Positions 37,201 through 44,085 of a stretch of 44,085 nt of DNA are shown here, piece by piece; the first letter of the stretch is position 1, and the number at the start of each line of letters is the position of its first letter. Source of the stretch: Lachnospiraceae bacterium (GTDB lineage: Bacteria; Bacillota; Clostridia; Lachnospirales; Lachnospiraceae). The position numbers and the translations under genes are program-made. The notes under the pieces were generated by a model. The model did no database searches. It was not told the DNA's origin and saw only the letters and a list, made by a program, of their open reading frames with translations. Location of the stretch: the NCBI GenBank assembly GCA_017460885.1, contig JAFUAB010000028.1, positions 1-44,085 on the forward strand. Reading direction: 5' to 3'.

Positions 37201-38112
37201 ATGCTTGACGTAACACTTCTCGGATGCGGAGGAATGATGCCTCTGCCTAACCGTTTCCTTACATCGCTTTTGGCAAGATATAACGGTTTAAGTATATTGA
37301 TCGACTGCGGCGAAGCCACACAGATCGCCCTCAGGAAGAGCGGGCTCAGTCCCAAACCCATCGGGATCATGTGCATCACTCATTTCCATGCGGACCACAT
37401 ATCCGGACTGCCGGGAATGCTGCTGACGATGGGCAATGCCGAGAGAACCGAACCTCTATTGATCATAGGCCCCAGGGGATTGACCAGAGTGGTTTCTTCA
37501 CTCAGGGTCGTGGCTCCGGAGCTCCCTTTTGAAGTGATCTGCAGGGAGATCGAGGGTCCCGGGCAGACCTTTGAATTCGACGGAATGTATATAGATGCCT
37601 TTAAGGTCAATCACAACGTGCCCTGTTACGGATACAGTATCCGCATCCCGAGGCAGGGAAAGTTTGATCTGGAGGCGGCCAGGAAGCTTCCCATAGAACG
37701 CCGAATGTGGGGGATCCTGCAGAGCGGCGAGAGCGTGACCGTGGACGGAGTGACTTATACGCCGGATATGGTGATGGGACCTGACCGTGCCGGTATCAAG
37801 ATGACATATACCACCGACACGAGACCGACACAGTCAATCATCGAGCATGCTTCCGGAGCAGACCTCTTTATATGTGAGGGAATGTACGGAGAGGAGGAAA
37901 AGGCCGAAAAAGCCGTGGCAAACAAGCATATGACTTTCGATGAGGCTGCGGGACTGGCAGCCAAGGCGCGGCCGAAAAAGATGTGGCTAACGCATTTTTC
38001 GCCCTCGCTCATCAAGGCGGAGCCTTATATGAAGAGTGTGAGAAGGATCTTTCCCAATGCGGAAGCCGGCAAGGACGGCAAGCATATGGATATAATGTTC
38101 AGCGAGGAATAG
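37201..38112 (+). CDS. rnz: RNase Z, tRNA 3'-end processing endonuclease
   Basis: A metallo-beta-lactamase-fold nuclease that cuts tRNA precursors lacking an encoded CCA, which fits the two CCA-less tRNA-Ser genes in this window. Metal site: THFHADHISGLPG; later TYTTDTRPT and the C-terminal LTHFSPS supply further ligands. The N-terminus VTLLGCGGMMPLPNR is family-typical. The length of 303 residues is normal. It begins one base after the rimI stop with AAAGGAAA upstream. Confidence 0.93.
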   Translation: MLDVTLLGCGGMMPLPNRFLTSLLARYNGLSILIDCGEATQIALRKSGLSPKPIGIMCITHFHADHISGLPGMLLTMGNAERTEPLLIIGPRGLTRVVSSLRVVAPELPFEVICREIEGPGQTFEFDGMYIDAFKVNHNVPCYGYSIRIPRQGKFDLEAARKLPIERRMWGILQSGESVTVDGVTYTPDMVMGPDRAGIKMTYTTDTRPTQSIIEHASGADLFICEGMYGEEEKAEKAVANKHMTFDEAAGLAAKARPKKMWLTHFSPSLIKAEPYMKSVRRIFPNAEAGKDGKHMDIMFSEE

Positions 38113-38113
38113 G

Positions 38114-38749
38114 ATGGCGCAGACCGGAGCTAAAAAAAGTGCAGGAGCGGCTCTGAAGTCGGTTATCGTGGTAGCGGTACTGGCTCTGCTTATCGTGCTC
38201 GCATATTATAACGTGGCCAACCGCAAAAAGCCTCTTAAGGAGGAAACCGCCACGATAACTCCGGTCCAGGAGATCCTTTTGCGCAATCTGGACAAGAACT
38301 ATCCGCCGTCTCCCAAGGAGGTCGTGAAATATTATTCGGATCTTACGCGGGTTCTTTATAATGAGAACTGTTCCGATGAGGAGATAGAAGAGCTGGCGGA
38401 GAGGGCACTGGAGATCTACGATGACGATCTTGCGCATAATCAGGAGTGGAACAGATATATAACCGATCTCAAATCCGAGATAGCCACCAAGAGATCTCAG
38501 GAATATGCGATCATGAGCTACAATATTTCGGCCAGTACCGACGTGAATTATTTTACAAAGGATCAGTACGAATGCGCGAGCCTGTACTGCACCTACAATA
38601 TCAGAAACGGAGCTGTCCCGGGTACGGTTGAGGAGCTTTTTATCCTGCGAAAGGATACCGAGGGACACTGGAAGATCCTCGGATGGGATCTGACCGGCAA
38701 TACGGATGAGACAGCCGGGAATTCGGAGGTTATGCTTTTTAATGAATGA
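38114..38749 (+). CDS. Membrane-anchored protein of unknown function between rnz and tsaD
   Basis: A basic N-terminus ([10 protein letters not shown]) and one membrane helix ([19 protein letters not shown]) are followed by an outside-facing domain of about 175 residues with [27 protein letters not shown]-like helices and a final WKILGWDL strand. The latter resembles small lipoprotein/SnoaL-like stress domains, but I do not assign it. It starts one base after the rnz stop and overlaps tsaD by 8 bp, so it is co-expressed with the t6A genes. Confidence 0.85.
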   Translation: MAQTGAKKSAGAALKSVIVVAVLALLIVLAYYNVANRKKPLKEETATITPVQEILLRNLDKNYPPSPKEVVKYYSDLTRVLYNENCSDEEIEELAERALEIYDDDLAHNQEWNRYITDLKSEIATKRSQEYAIMSYNISASTDVNYFTKDQYECASLYCTYNIRNGAVPGTVEELFILRKDTEGHWKILGWDLTGNTDETAGNSEVMLFNE

Positions 38750-39770
38750 CAGAAGGGTAAGGATACTTGCCATAGAGACTTCCTGTGACGAGACCGCCGC
38801 CGCCGTGGTATGTAACGGCAGGGAGGTCTTGTCTAATGTTATATATACTCAGATCCCGATACACACCGAATACGGCGGAGTGGTTCCGGAGATCGCCAGC
38901 CGCAGTCATGTTGAAAAGATAGTTCCCGTGGTCCGTAAGGCACTTAAGGATGCGGACATGACCATCGAAGATGCGGATGCGGTGGCAGTGACTTACGGTC
39001 CGGGGCTTGTGGGACCGCTGCTTGTGGGAGTAAGCTGTGCCAAGGCTCTTGCTTATGCAGCCGATAAGCCGCTGGTGGGTGTCCACCACATAGAGGGTCA
39101 TATCTCCGCAAATTATATCGAGCATCCGGATCTTGAACCGCCGTATATATGCCTGGTAGTATCGGGAGGGCATTCACATCTGGTGGAGGTTAAGGATTAC
39201 GGCAGCTACGAGATCATAGCAAGGACCAGAGACGATGCCGCCGGAGAAGCCTTTGACAAGGTGGCGAGAGCCATAGGCCTGGGATATCCGGGCGGCCCAA
39301 AGATCGACGCGGCCGCGAGGGAGGGAGATCCCTTTGCTATAGATTTTCCCCGGGGAAAGGTCAGGGACTCCGAATATGATTTTTCGTTCAGCGGGGTCAA
39401 AAGTTCTGTCCTGAACTATATCAACTCCTGTAAAATGCAGGATATCGAAGTAAATGTTAATGATGTGGCGGCATCCTTCCAACGGTCCGTTGTAGAGGTG
39501 CTGACCGAACATGCCATGAAGGCGGTGGACGAACGAGGTTTACATAAGTTCACGCTCGCGGGTGGAGTAGCCTCCAACACTGCACTCAGGGAATCACTAA
39601 AAAAGGCCTGTGATGAGCGAAATGTGGACTTCTGCGTACCTTCGCCGGTCTTTTGTACCGACAATGCCGCAATGATCGGTGCGGCTGCGTATTACGAATA
39701 CATATCGGGAGTGCGCGACGGGCTTGACCTTAACGCGGTTCCGAATCTGATGCTTGGAGACCACAGATGA
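38742..39770 (+). CDS. tsaD: TsaD, catalytic subunit of tRNA t6A synthesis
   Basis: TsaD transfers threonylcarbamoyl from TC-AMP to A37 of tRNA. The frame opens at 38706, but ATG 38742 gives the standard start ([20 protein letters not shown]) with GGAGG upstream, making 342 residues. The metal site HHIEGH, the ASHK-fold blocks [20 protein letters not shown] and FSFSGVKSS, and the C-terminal [14 protein letters not shown] are all present. Its ATGA stop overlap with azlC suggests coupling. Confidence 0.95.
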   Translation: MNDRRVRILAIETSCDETAAAVVCNGREVLSNVIYTQIPIHTEYGGVVPEIASRSHVEKIVPVVRKALKDADMTIEDADAVAVTYGPGLVGPLLVGVSCAKALAYAADKPLVGVHHIEGHISANYIEHPDLEPPYICLVVSGGHSHLVEVKDYGSYEIIARTRDDAAGEAFDKVARAIGLGYPGGPKIDAAAREGDPFAIDFPRGKVRDSEYDFSFSGVKSSVLNYINSCKMQDIEVNVNDVAASFQRSVVEVLTEHAMKAVDERGLHKFTLAGGVASNTALRESLKKACDERNVDFCVPSPVFCTDNAAMIGAAAYYEYISGVRDGLDLNAVPNLMLGDHR

Positions 39771-40498
39771 ATCCTGACAGAAAACAGGCATTTTTAAACG
39801 GAATGAAGGTCGGAGTTCCGATCGGACTCGGATATTTCGCGGTATCCTTTTCACTGGGGATCATGGCCAGAAATGCCGGCATCACTCCTGTGGAGGGCTT
39901 TATCACCTCGGTGCTGGCGCTTGCAAGTGCCGGAGAGTACGCGGGATTTTCGATGATACTCTACCAGGCGTCGTTCGTGGAAACTGTTCTCGTGGCGCTG
40001 ATAACCAATGCAAGGTATATGCTGATGACCACTGCGCTGTCGCAGCGTTTCTCGCAGGACACATCCTTGGGTCACAGGATCGCGGTCGCTCTGTTCACCA
40101 CCGATGAGATATTCGGAGCAAATATATCCCGTCCGGGAGATCTGGTTCCGCAGTATACATATGGTATGGCTGCCGTGGCGGCTCCGCTCTGGGGCCTCGG
40201 TACATCGCTTGGGATCATAGCCGGCAACGGACTGCCGGTGCGGGTGGTAAGCGCGTTGTCCGTAGCCCTGTACGGTATGTTCATCGCGATCATCGTTCCC
40301 CCCTGCAAAAGCAGCAGGACCGTGCTGGCCGCGGTGGCGGTGAGCTTCCTGTTAAGCTATCTGTGTTCTCCCGGAAGCATCATCAGTGAACTGATCCCGG
40401 CTATCACGTCGATCTCGTCCGGAACTAGGATCATCATCCTGACCGTTGTGATCTCTGCAGTGGCTGCTTTGGTCAGGCCGGTGGAGTCTCAAAAATGA
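39767..40498 (+). CDS. azlC: AzlC, branched-chain amino acid exporter large subunit
   Basis: An integral membrane protein of the AzlC/LivE family. The block [20 protein letters not shown], then [23 protein letters not shown] and [10 protein letters not shown], are family-typical. Seven or so hydrophobic segments are visible in 243 residues. It overlaps tsaD by 4 bp (ATGA) and azlD by 4 bp, so the AzlCD pair is translated together. Export of branched-chain amino acids is the known role of the family; the substrate here is unproved. Confidence 0.92.
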   Translation: MNPDRKQAFLNGMKVGVPIGLGYFAVSFSLGIMARNAGITPVEGFITSVLALASAGEYAGFSMILYQASFVETVLVALITNARYMLMTTALSQRFSQDTSLGHRIAVALFTTDEIFGANISRPGDLVPQYTYGMAAVAAPLWGLGTSLGIIAGNGLPVRVVSALSVALYGMFIAIIVPPCKSSRTVLAAVAVSFLLSYLCSPGSIISELIPAITSISSGTRIIILTVVISAVAALVRPVESQK

Positions 40499-40797
40499 AC
40501 AAATACATCTACTTAATAATAATGATATCGGTGATCTTCCTGGTAAGGGTGCTGCCCGTTACCCTGATCAGACGTAAGATCGACAACAGGTTTATCCAGT
40601 CGTTTCTGTATTATGTGCCGTATGTTACCCTGGCGGTAATGACGTTTCCGGCGATAATGGAGGCGACATCCGTGCCCGCGGCCGGCGCAGTGGCGCTTGT
40701 TCTGAGTATAATCGCGGCATGGTTCGGACTGGGACTGTTTCCTGTATCGATCATATGCTGTGTGAGTGTGTTTATATTGGAGTTCTTCATGATATAA
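40495..40797 (+). CDS. azlD: AzlD, branched-chain amino acid exporter small subunit
   Basis: A hundred-residue protein with four hydrophobic segments. VRVLPVTLIRRKI near the N-terminus and YVPYVTLAVMTFPAI are typical of AzlD. It forms the two-subunit exporter with AzlC, whose stop it overlaps. Confidence 0.92.
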   Translation: MNKYIYLIIMISVIFLVRVLPVTLIRRKIDNRFIQSFLYYVPYVTLAVMTFPAIMEATSVPAAGAVALVLSIIAAWFGLGLFPVSIICCVSVFILEFFMI

Positions 40798-40855
40798 ACG
40801 TGCCGTATGATAGCGGAGACTGGAAAGTAATGAACGATTCAGGAGATGATGATTG

Positions 40856-41221
40856 ATGGAACTGAAAAAGATAGAGCATAAGCTGACAGTATGCAAATTG
40901 AAATCTGTTGCCGATATCGACCTGACCCGGGAGTTTTACTTTGTGGGGAAGACCGATGAGGAACTTTCTCTTGTATGTAAAACCGAAGATACGCCGGCGG
41001 ACACATTGGAACGTGAGGATGGATGGCGCGGGTTCCGTATACAAGGGATGCTGGACTTTTCGCTGATCGGTATTCTGTCGAAGCTGTCAGCCATTCTTGC
41101 GGATAACCGCATCGGGATATTTGCTGTGTCCACATACAATACGGACTATATTCTGGTGAAAGAAGAAAATTATGAGAGGGCATTGACGGTACTCGCAAAT
41201 ACAGGATATATAGTGGTATAG
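40856..41221 (+). CDS. ACT-domain protein (121 residues)
   Basis: The ATG at 40856 has AGGAG about 10 bp upstream; a TTG one codon before it is less likely. The layout MELKKIEHKLTVCKL...EFYFVGKTDEELSLVC and IQGMLDFSLIGILSKLSAIL, then IFAVSTYNTDYILVKEENYE, matches the small two-ACT Firmicute family (ACT_7-like) thought to bind amino acids. The position directly after AzlCD suggests a sensor of amino acids; that is inference. Confidence 0.85.
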   Translation: MELKKIEHKLTVCKLKSVADIDLTREFYFVGKTDEELSLVCKTEDTPADTLEREDGWRGFRIQGMLDFSLIGILSKLSAILADNRIGIFAVSTYNTDYILVKEENYERALTVLANTGYIVV

Positions 41222-41236
41222 GAAAGAGAGGTAAGT

Positions 41237-41677
41237 ATGAATCAGACTATCAAAGGGGATAATTGCGGTTACTGCCGGGGCGGGGAGCTGCTGGCCAAAT
41301 TCGGGATCTGGATCTGCGATCTGGACGTAAGTCAGCTGATCCTTTTTAAGGAGCAGAGCAAGCGCGGCAGATGCATCGTCGCCTATCAGGATCATGTCAG
41401 CGAGATCGTGGATATATCCGATGAACAGAGAAACAGGTTCTTCGCGGATGTGAACCGGGCAGCCAAAGCGATCCACGAGGTATTCCATCCCGACAAGCTC
41501 AACTACGGTGCATACGGTGATACGGGCTGCCATCTGCATATGCATCTTGTTCCTAAATATAAGGATGGCGACGAGTGGGGCGGAACCTTCCAGATGAACC
41601 CCGACAAGGTGTTCCTTACGGATGAGGAATATGATCAGATGATAAAAGACATCAAGGAAGCGCTTGACAGAGTATAA
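41237..41677 (+). CDS. HIT-family (histidine triad) nucleotide hydrolase-like protein
   Basis: The triad is seen in GCHLHMHLVPKY (H-x-H-x-H), preceded by a LNYGAYGDTG strand. The N-terminus carries CGYC, the remains of a zinc site. At 146 residues it is a normal-sized single-domain HIT protein, expected to hydrolyse nucleoside phosphoramidates or dinucleotides. Its stop abuts the ispD start with no gap. Confidence 0.9.
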   Translation: MNQTIKGDNCGYCRGGELLAKFGIWICDLDVSQLILFKEQSKRGRCIVAYQDHVSEIVDISDEQRNRFFADVNRAAKAIHEVFHPDKLNYGAYGDTGCHLHMHLVPKYKDGDEWGGTFQMNPDKVFLTDEEYDQMIKDIKEALDRV

Positions 41678-42370
41678 ATGAAGACATCAGCGATAGTCCT
41701 GGCGGCCGGAAGCGGTTCACGGATGGGATCGAACGTAAAAAAACAATATATCGAGCTGAACGGTCATGAGATACTCTGGTATTCGATCAAGGCTTTTCAG
41801 GAAAGTGAAGTCGACGGGATAATACTCGTATGTTCGGAAGACGATATGGAAAAGAACGGCAGTTACCGGACAGAGTTCAGCAAGCTGTCGGCAATAGTTC
41901 CCGGAGGACGGGAAAGATATAATTCGGTCCACTGCGGACTTATCGCCGCCGATCCCTGCAAAAAGGTGCTGATACACGACGGCGCGAGACCATTTGTGTC
42001 GGTTGAACTGATAAACAGATGCATCTGCGAATTGGATAATGAGGATGCGTGCGTTGCCGCAGTTCCCTCCAAGGATACAGTGAAGATCATCACTCCCGAA
42101 GGATATGTGAAGGAGACTCCTGACAGAAGCCTGGTCTGGAATATGCAGACTCCGCAATGCTTCAGATATGATGTCGTAAAGGAAGCGTATGATATCCTGA
42201 TAAAAAAGGAAGAGAATGAGGGCTTAAATGGGTTGAATGTGACCGATGATGCTATGGTGGTTGAATATTTCGGAAATGCCCGGATCAAAATGATACGTTC
42301 GGATTATGATAATATCAAAATAACCACCCCGGAGGATCTCAGGTTCGCGGAGTGGAAAGAGCGGAACTGA
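41678..42370 (+). CDS. ispD: IspD, 2-C-methyl-D-erythritol 4-phosphate cytidylyltransferase
   Basis: Third step of the MEP isoprenoid pathway: MEP + CTP to CDP-ME. The nucleotide loop is VLAAGSGSRMGS.VKKQY; HDGARPFV and PSKDTVK, with WNMQTPQCF, are family motifs and include the catalytic Arg/Lys region. The length of 230 residues is normal. Its final codons (E-R-N-stop) lie in the first unit of a short tandem repeat, so the stop is duplicated downstream. Confidence 0.95.
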   Translation: MKTSAIVLAAGSGSRMGSNVKKQYIELNGHEILWYSIKAFQESEVDGIILVCSEDDMEKNGSYRTEFSKLSAIVPGGRERYNSVHCGLIAADPCKKVLIHDGARPFVSVELINRCICELDNEDACVAAVPSKDTVKIITPEGYVKETPDRSLVWNMQTPQCFRYDVVKEAYDILIKKEENEGLNGLNVTDDAMVVEYFGNARIKMIRSDYDNIKITTPEDLRFAEWKERN

Positions 42371-42454
42371 TCTGAGATCGGAACAATAAAAAGCAGAGCT
42401 GATCTGAGATCGGGACAAAAGAGCGGAACTGATCTGAAATCGAAGCAATAAAAA
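42359..42454 (+). repeat. Three-copy tandem repeat over the ispD stop codon
   Basis: Units of 28-34 bp at 42359, 42393 and 42421 each contain a GAGCGGAACTGATCTGARAT-like stretch and an AAAA tail; the middle unit is shorter and more diverged. The first holds the ispD TGA. Confidence 0.85.
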
Positions 42455-42488
42455 TCTGCCGTACCGGTTATCGGTACGGCAGATTTTT
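42450..42488. terminator. Bidirectional terminator between ispD and tRNA-Ser(GGA)
   Basis: A 16-bp perfect stem, AAAAATCTGCCGTACC with GGTACGGCAGATTTTT, around a 7-nt loop. A T run follows on both strands, so it ends both the ispD transcript and the minus-strand tRNA transcript. Confidence 0.9.
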
Positions 42489-42491
42489 GAG

Positions 42492-42581
42492 CGGAGAAGG
42501 AGGGATTTGAACCCTCGCGCCGCTATTAACGACCTACTCCCTTTCCAGGGGAGCCCCTTCGGCCAGCTTGGGTACTTCTCC
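42492..42581 (-). tRNA. tRNA-Ser (anticodon GGA)
   Basis: On the minus strand, acceptor GGAGAAG, an anticodon arm CTCCC-CTGGAAA-GGGAG (anticodon GGA), a long variable arm typical of class II tRNA, and GGTTCAAATC in the T arm. The discriminator base is G and CCA is not encoded, so RNase Z and a CCA-adding enzyme are needed. Confidence 0.95.
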
Positions 42582-43085
42582 TCGTCGTCGCAAACTTCGC
42601 TACAGGTCGTCCCTCGTAAACTCAGGACTCCCGACGCTCCGTTGCTCCTCCTCTACCCCACAAAGCAGGCTTTGCGGGGACCCCGAAACGTTGCGCAAAC
42701 TTCGCTACAGGTCGTCCCTCGTAAACTCAGGACTCCCGACGCTCCGTTGCTCCTCCTCTACCCCACAAAGCAGGCTTTGCGGGGACCCCGAAACGTTGCG
42801 CAAACTTCGCTACAGGTCGTCCCTCGCAAACTCGGGACTCCCGGCGCTCCGTTGCTCCTCCTCTCAGCCGAAATCAGGATTTCGGCTGTTGAAGAACGCT
42901 GCGCGTTCTTCCTGCGGAAACTACGGTAACGCTCCGGTACTACGTCGCAACTCATCTACCCCACAAAGCAGGCTTTGCGGGGACCCCGAAGACGCTGCGC
43001 GTTCTTCCTTGCGGATACTACGATAACGTTACGTTGGTGTGTACTGTAATGCTTTCCAAATATATATAACCGATATTCGGTTGAG
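42582..43085 (-). repeat. 105-bp modular repeats in the spacer between the two tRNA-Ser genes
   Basis: This 504-bp stretch holds no credible gene; open frames in it exist only because the 105-bp unit is a multiple of three. Units start at 42589, 42694 and 42799 (CGCAAACTTCGCTACAGG), the third truncated after about 66 bp. Each full unit holds CACAAAGCAGGCTTTG within a CCCC/GGGG hairpin (42656-42679, 42761-42784; a further copy at 42959-42982). In the third unit this hairpin is replaced by GCCGAAATCAGGATTTCGGC. A hairpin around 42889-42911 has GAAGAACGC/GCGTTCTTC arms. On the minus strand the repeat reads straight into the tRNA-Ser(GGA) 5' end. Confidence 0.85.
43068..43082 (-). terminator. Small hairpin just 3' of tRNA-Ser(TGA)
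   Basis: AACCGA with TCGGTT around a 3-nt loop, followed on the minus strand by ATATATATTT. It is a weak terminator at best and might instead be a processing signal between the two tRNAs. Confidence 0.4.
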
Positions 43086-43171
43086 CGGAGAGAGTGGGAT
43101 TCGAACCCACGCGCCCTTGCGGACAAACGGTTTTCAAGACCGCCTCGTTATGACCACTTCGATATCTCTCC
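43086..43171 (-). tRNA. tRNA-Ser (anticodon TGA)
   Basis: On the minus strand, acceptor GGAGAGA, anticodon arm GCGGT-CTTGAAA-ACCGT (anticodon TGA), a long variable arm and GGTTCGAATC in the T arm. The discriminator is G and no CCA is encoded. Confidence 0.95.
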
Positions 43172-43360
43172 TCGTCGTCGCAAACTTCGCTGCAGATCGT
43201 CCCTCGTAAACTCGGGACTCCCAACGCTCCGTTGCTCCTCCTCTACCCCACAAAGCAGGCTTTGCGGGGACCCCGAAGACGCAACGCAAACTTCGCTACA
43301 GGTCGTCCCTCGTAAACTCAGGACTCCCAACGCTCCGTCGCGACTCCTCTCGGATAATAG
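43172..43360 (-). repeat. Two more copies of the modular repeat, forming the leader of tRNA-Ser(TGA)
   Basis: TCGTCGTCGCAAACTTCGCT at 43172 is identical to the sequence following the other tRNA at 42582. A CGCTCCGTTGCTCCTCCTCT block, the CAGG hairpin (43246-43269) and a second, partial unit follow (from about 43279). It contains no gene and lies between the minus-strand promoter at 43382-43410 and the tRNA. Confidence 0.85.
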
Positions 43361-43381
43361 CTTTTATCGCTACAAGTGAGA

Positions 43382-43410
43382 AGTATATCAAATGAGAACA
43401 TGACTGTCAA
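43382..43410 (-). promoter_or_regulatory. Strong minus-strand promoter for the tRNA-Ser genes
   Basis: On the minus strand TTGACA (43410-43405), 17 bp, TATACT (43387-43382): near-perfect sigma-A promoter. It points at the repeat leader and the two tRNA-Ser genes. Its -35 lies in one arm of the inverted repeat around the 31-bp tandem repeat. Confidence 0.85.
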
Positions 43411-43482
43411 GTGAAAGAATTGAAGATCAAAATGCTTGACAGTGAAAGAATTGAAGATCAAAATGCGAAAGAATCGAAGACC
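43405..43482. repeat. 31-bp tandem repeat between tRNA and rRNA promoters
   Basis: GTGAAAGAATTGAAGATCAA starts at 43411 and again at 43442, and a decayed third copy (CGAAAGAATCGAAGACC) at 43466. The inverted pair TGTCAAG (43405-43411) and CTTGACA (43435-43441) flanks copy 1. No gene lies in 43361-43748. Confidence 0.8.
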
Positions 43483-43546
43483 GGTAATTGAAAATTACTT
43501 TTAATATGTAGAAAAAAATATTCTCAAAAAAAACTGAAAAAAGTTC

Positions 43547-43575
43547 TTGACGAAGATGCACGCAGGTGTTAATAT
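43547..43575 (+). promoter_or_regulatory. rRNA operon promoter
   Basis: TTGACG (43547-43552), 17 bp, TAATAT (43570-43575). The A-rich stretch just upstream (43511-43541) looks like an UP element. The leader to the 16S gene is about 165 nt. Confidence 0.8.
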
Positions 43576-43748
43576 ATCACTTGCGTCACGAAAAACGGCG
43601 CTTAGAACCTTGACATTTTAACAGCAGTGCGACCTTGAACAATTCTAAGAAATTATTCAAAGCAAGAAGAAGAAAACTTCTATAAAAACGAACTCATTAT
43701 TCGGAAAAAGCCAGAAGGTTTTGTTCCAGGATGATAACCAAAACAATT

Positions 43749-44085
<337 letters not shown>

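Noticed and set aside
42589-42864. Regular 105-bp repeats as a possible CRISPR array
   Set aside because: There are no variable spacers between short repeats; the whole unit is repeated, and no cas genes are nearby.
42507-43026. Two long overlapping plus-strand open frames (140 and 152 residues) with repeated peptides
   Set aside because: They lie over the 105-bp repeat, opposite the tRNA and its leader. The unit length is a multiple of three, so frames stay open by chance; there is no ribosome binding site or sensible protein.

Overview
The window comes from a low-to-moderate GC Firmicute, most likely a member of the Lachnospiraceae. Support comes from the partial 16S rRNA gene at the right edge, a t6A/ribosome-associated gene order (tsaE-tsaB-rimI-rnz-tsaD), an FMN-riboswitch-controlled RibU, and strong AGGAGG-type ribosome binding sites. 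A genus such as Butyrivibrio is possible but cannot be fixed from 337 bases of 16S.

Left three quarters (1-33022): one co-oriented run of four giant, lysine/glutamate/aspartate-rich, predicted all-helical proteins (3224, 2999, about 1819 and 1413 residues), alternating with four small tandem-GNAT proteins (273, 325, 286 and 335 residues). The order is [decayed remnant of a giant] - giant A (papain-like) - GNAT1 - giant B (papain-like) - GNAT2 - giant C (helical only) - GNAT3 - GNAT4 - giant D (kinase-like). Giants A and B are paralogues. Each carries a clan CA, papain/C39-like cysteine peptidase domain with Gln, Cys, His and Asn-Asp in place and identical Cys-to-His spacing, set behind a Lys/Glu-rich linker. 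Giant D has a DRHxxN loop and a DHD metal-type motif, as in PI3/4-kinase-like, HipA-like and FAM20-like folds. The four GNATs share an N-terminal signature (I-x-x-E-N-[ILV]...IP) and a second, degenerate GNAT-like half. None of the giants shows a signal peptide or membrane segment. I know of no described system with this layout, and it is the main candidate for a new biological system here.

Middle and right (33023-42370): an FMN riboswitch and ribU; a convergent small membrane protein; a YcxB-like protein; and then a housekeeping run of tsaE, tsaB, rimI, rnz (RNase Z), a membrane-anchored unknown, tsaD, azlC, azlD, an ACT-domain protein, a HIT protein and ispD. Many of these genes overlap by a few bases, suggesting translational coupling. 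TsaE, TsaB and TsaD together make the t6A modification of ANN-decoding tRNAs; RimI acetylates a ribosomal protein; RNase Z matures tRNA 3' ends.

Right end (42371-44085): an ispD terminator shared with two minus-strand tRNA-Ser genes (GGA and TGA anticodons). The spaces upstream of both tRNAs are filled by a 105-bp modular repeat that runs directly into the tRNA 5' ends and lies downstream of a near-consensus minus-strand promoter, so it should be transcribed as tRNA leader. A divergent strong promoter then drives the 16S rRNA gene, which runs off the window. Other notable small structures are an inverted pair of REP-like elements flanking GNAT1, a 48-bp tandem duplication spanning the tsaB stop and rimI start, and two sets of mutually exclusive hairpins.
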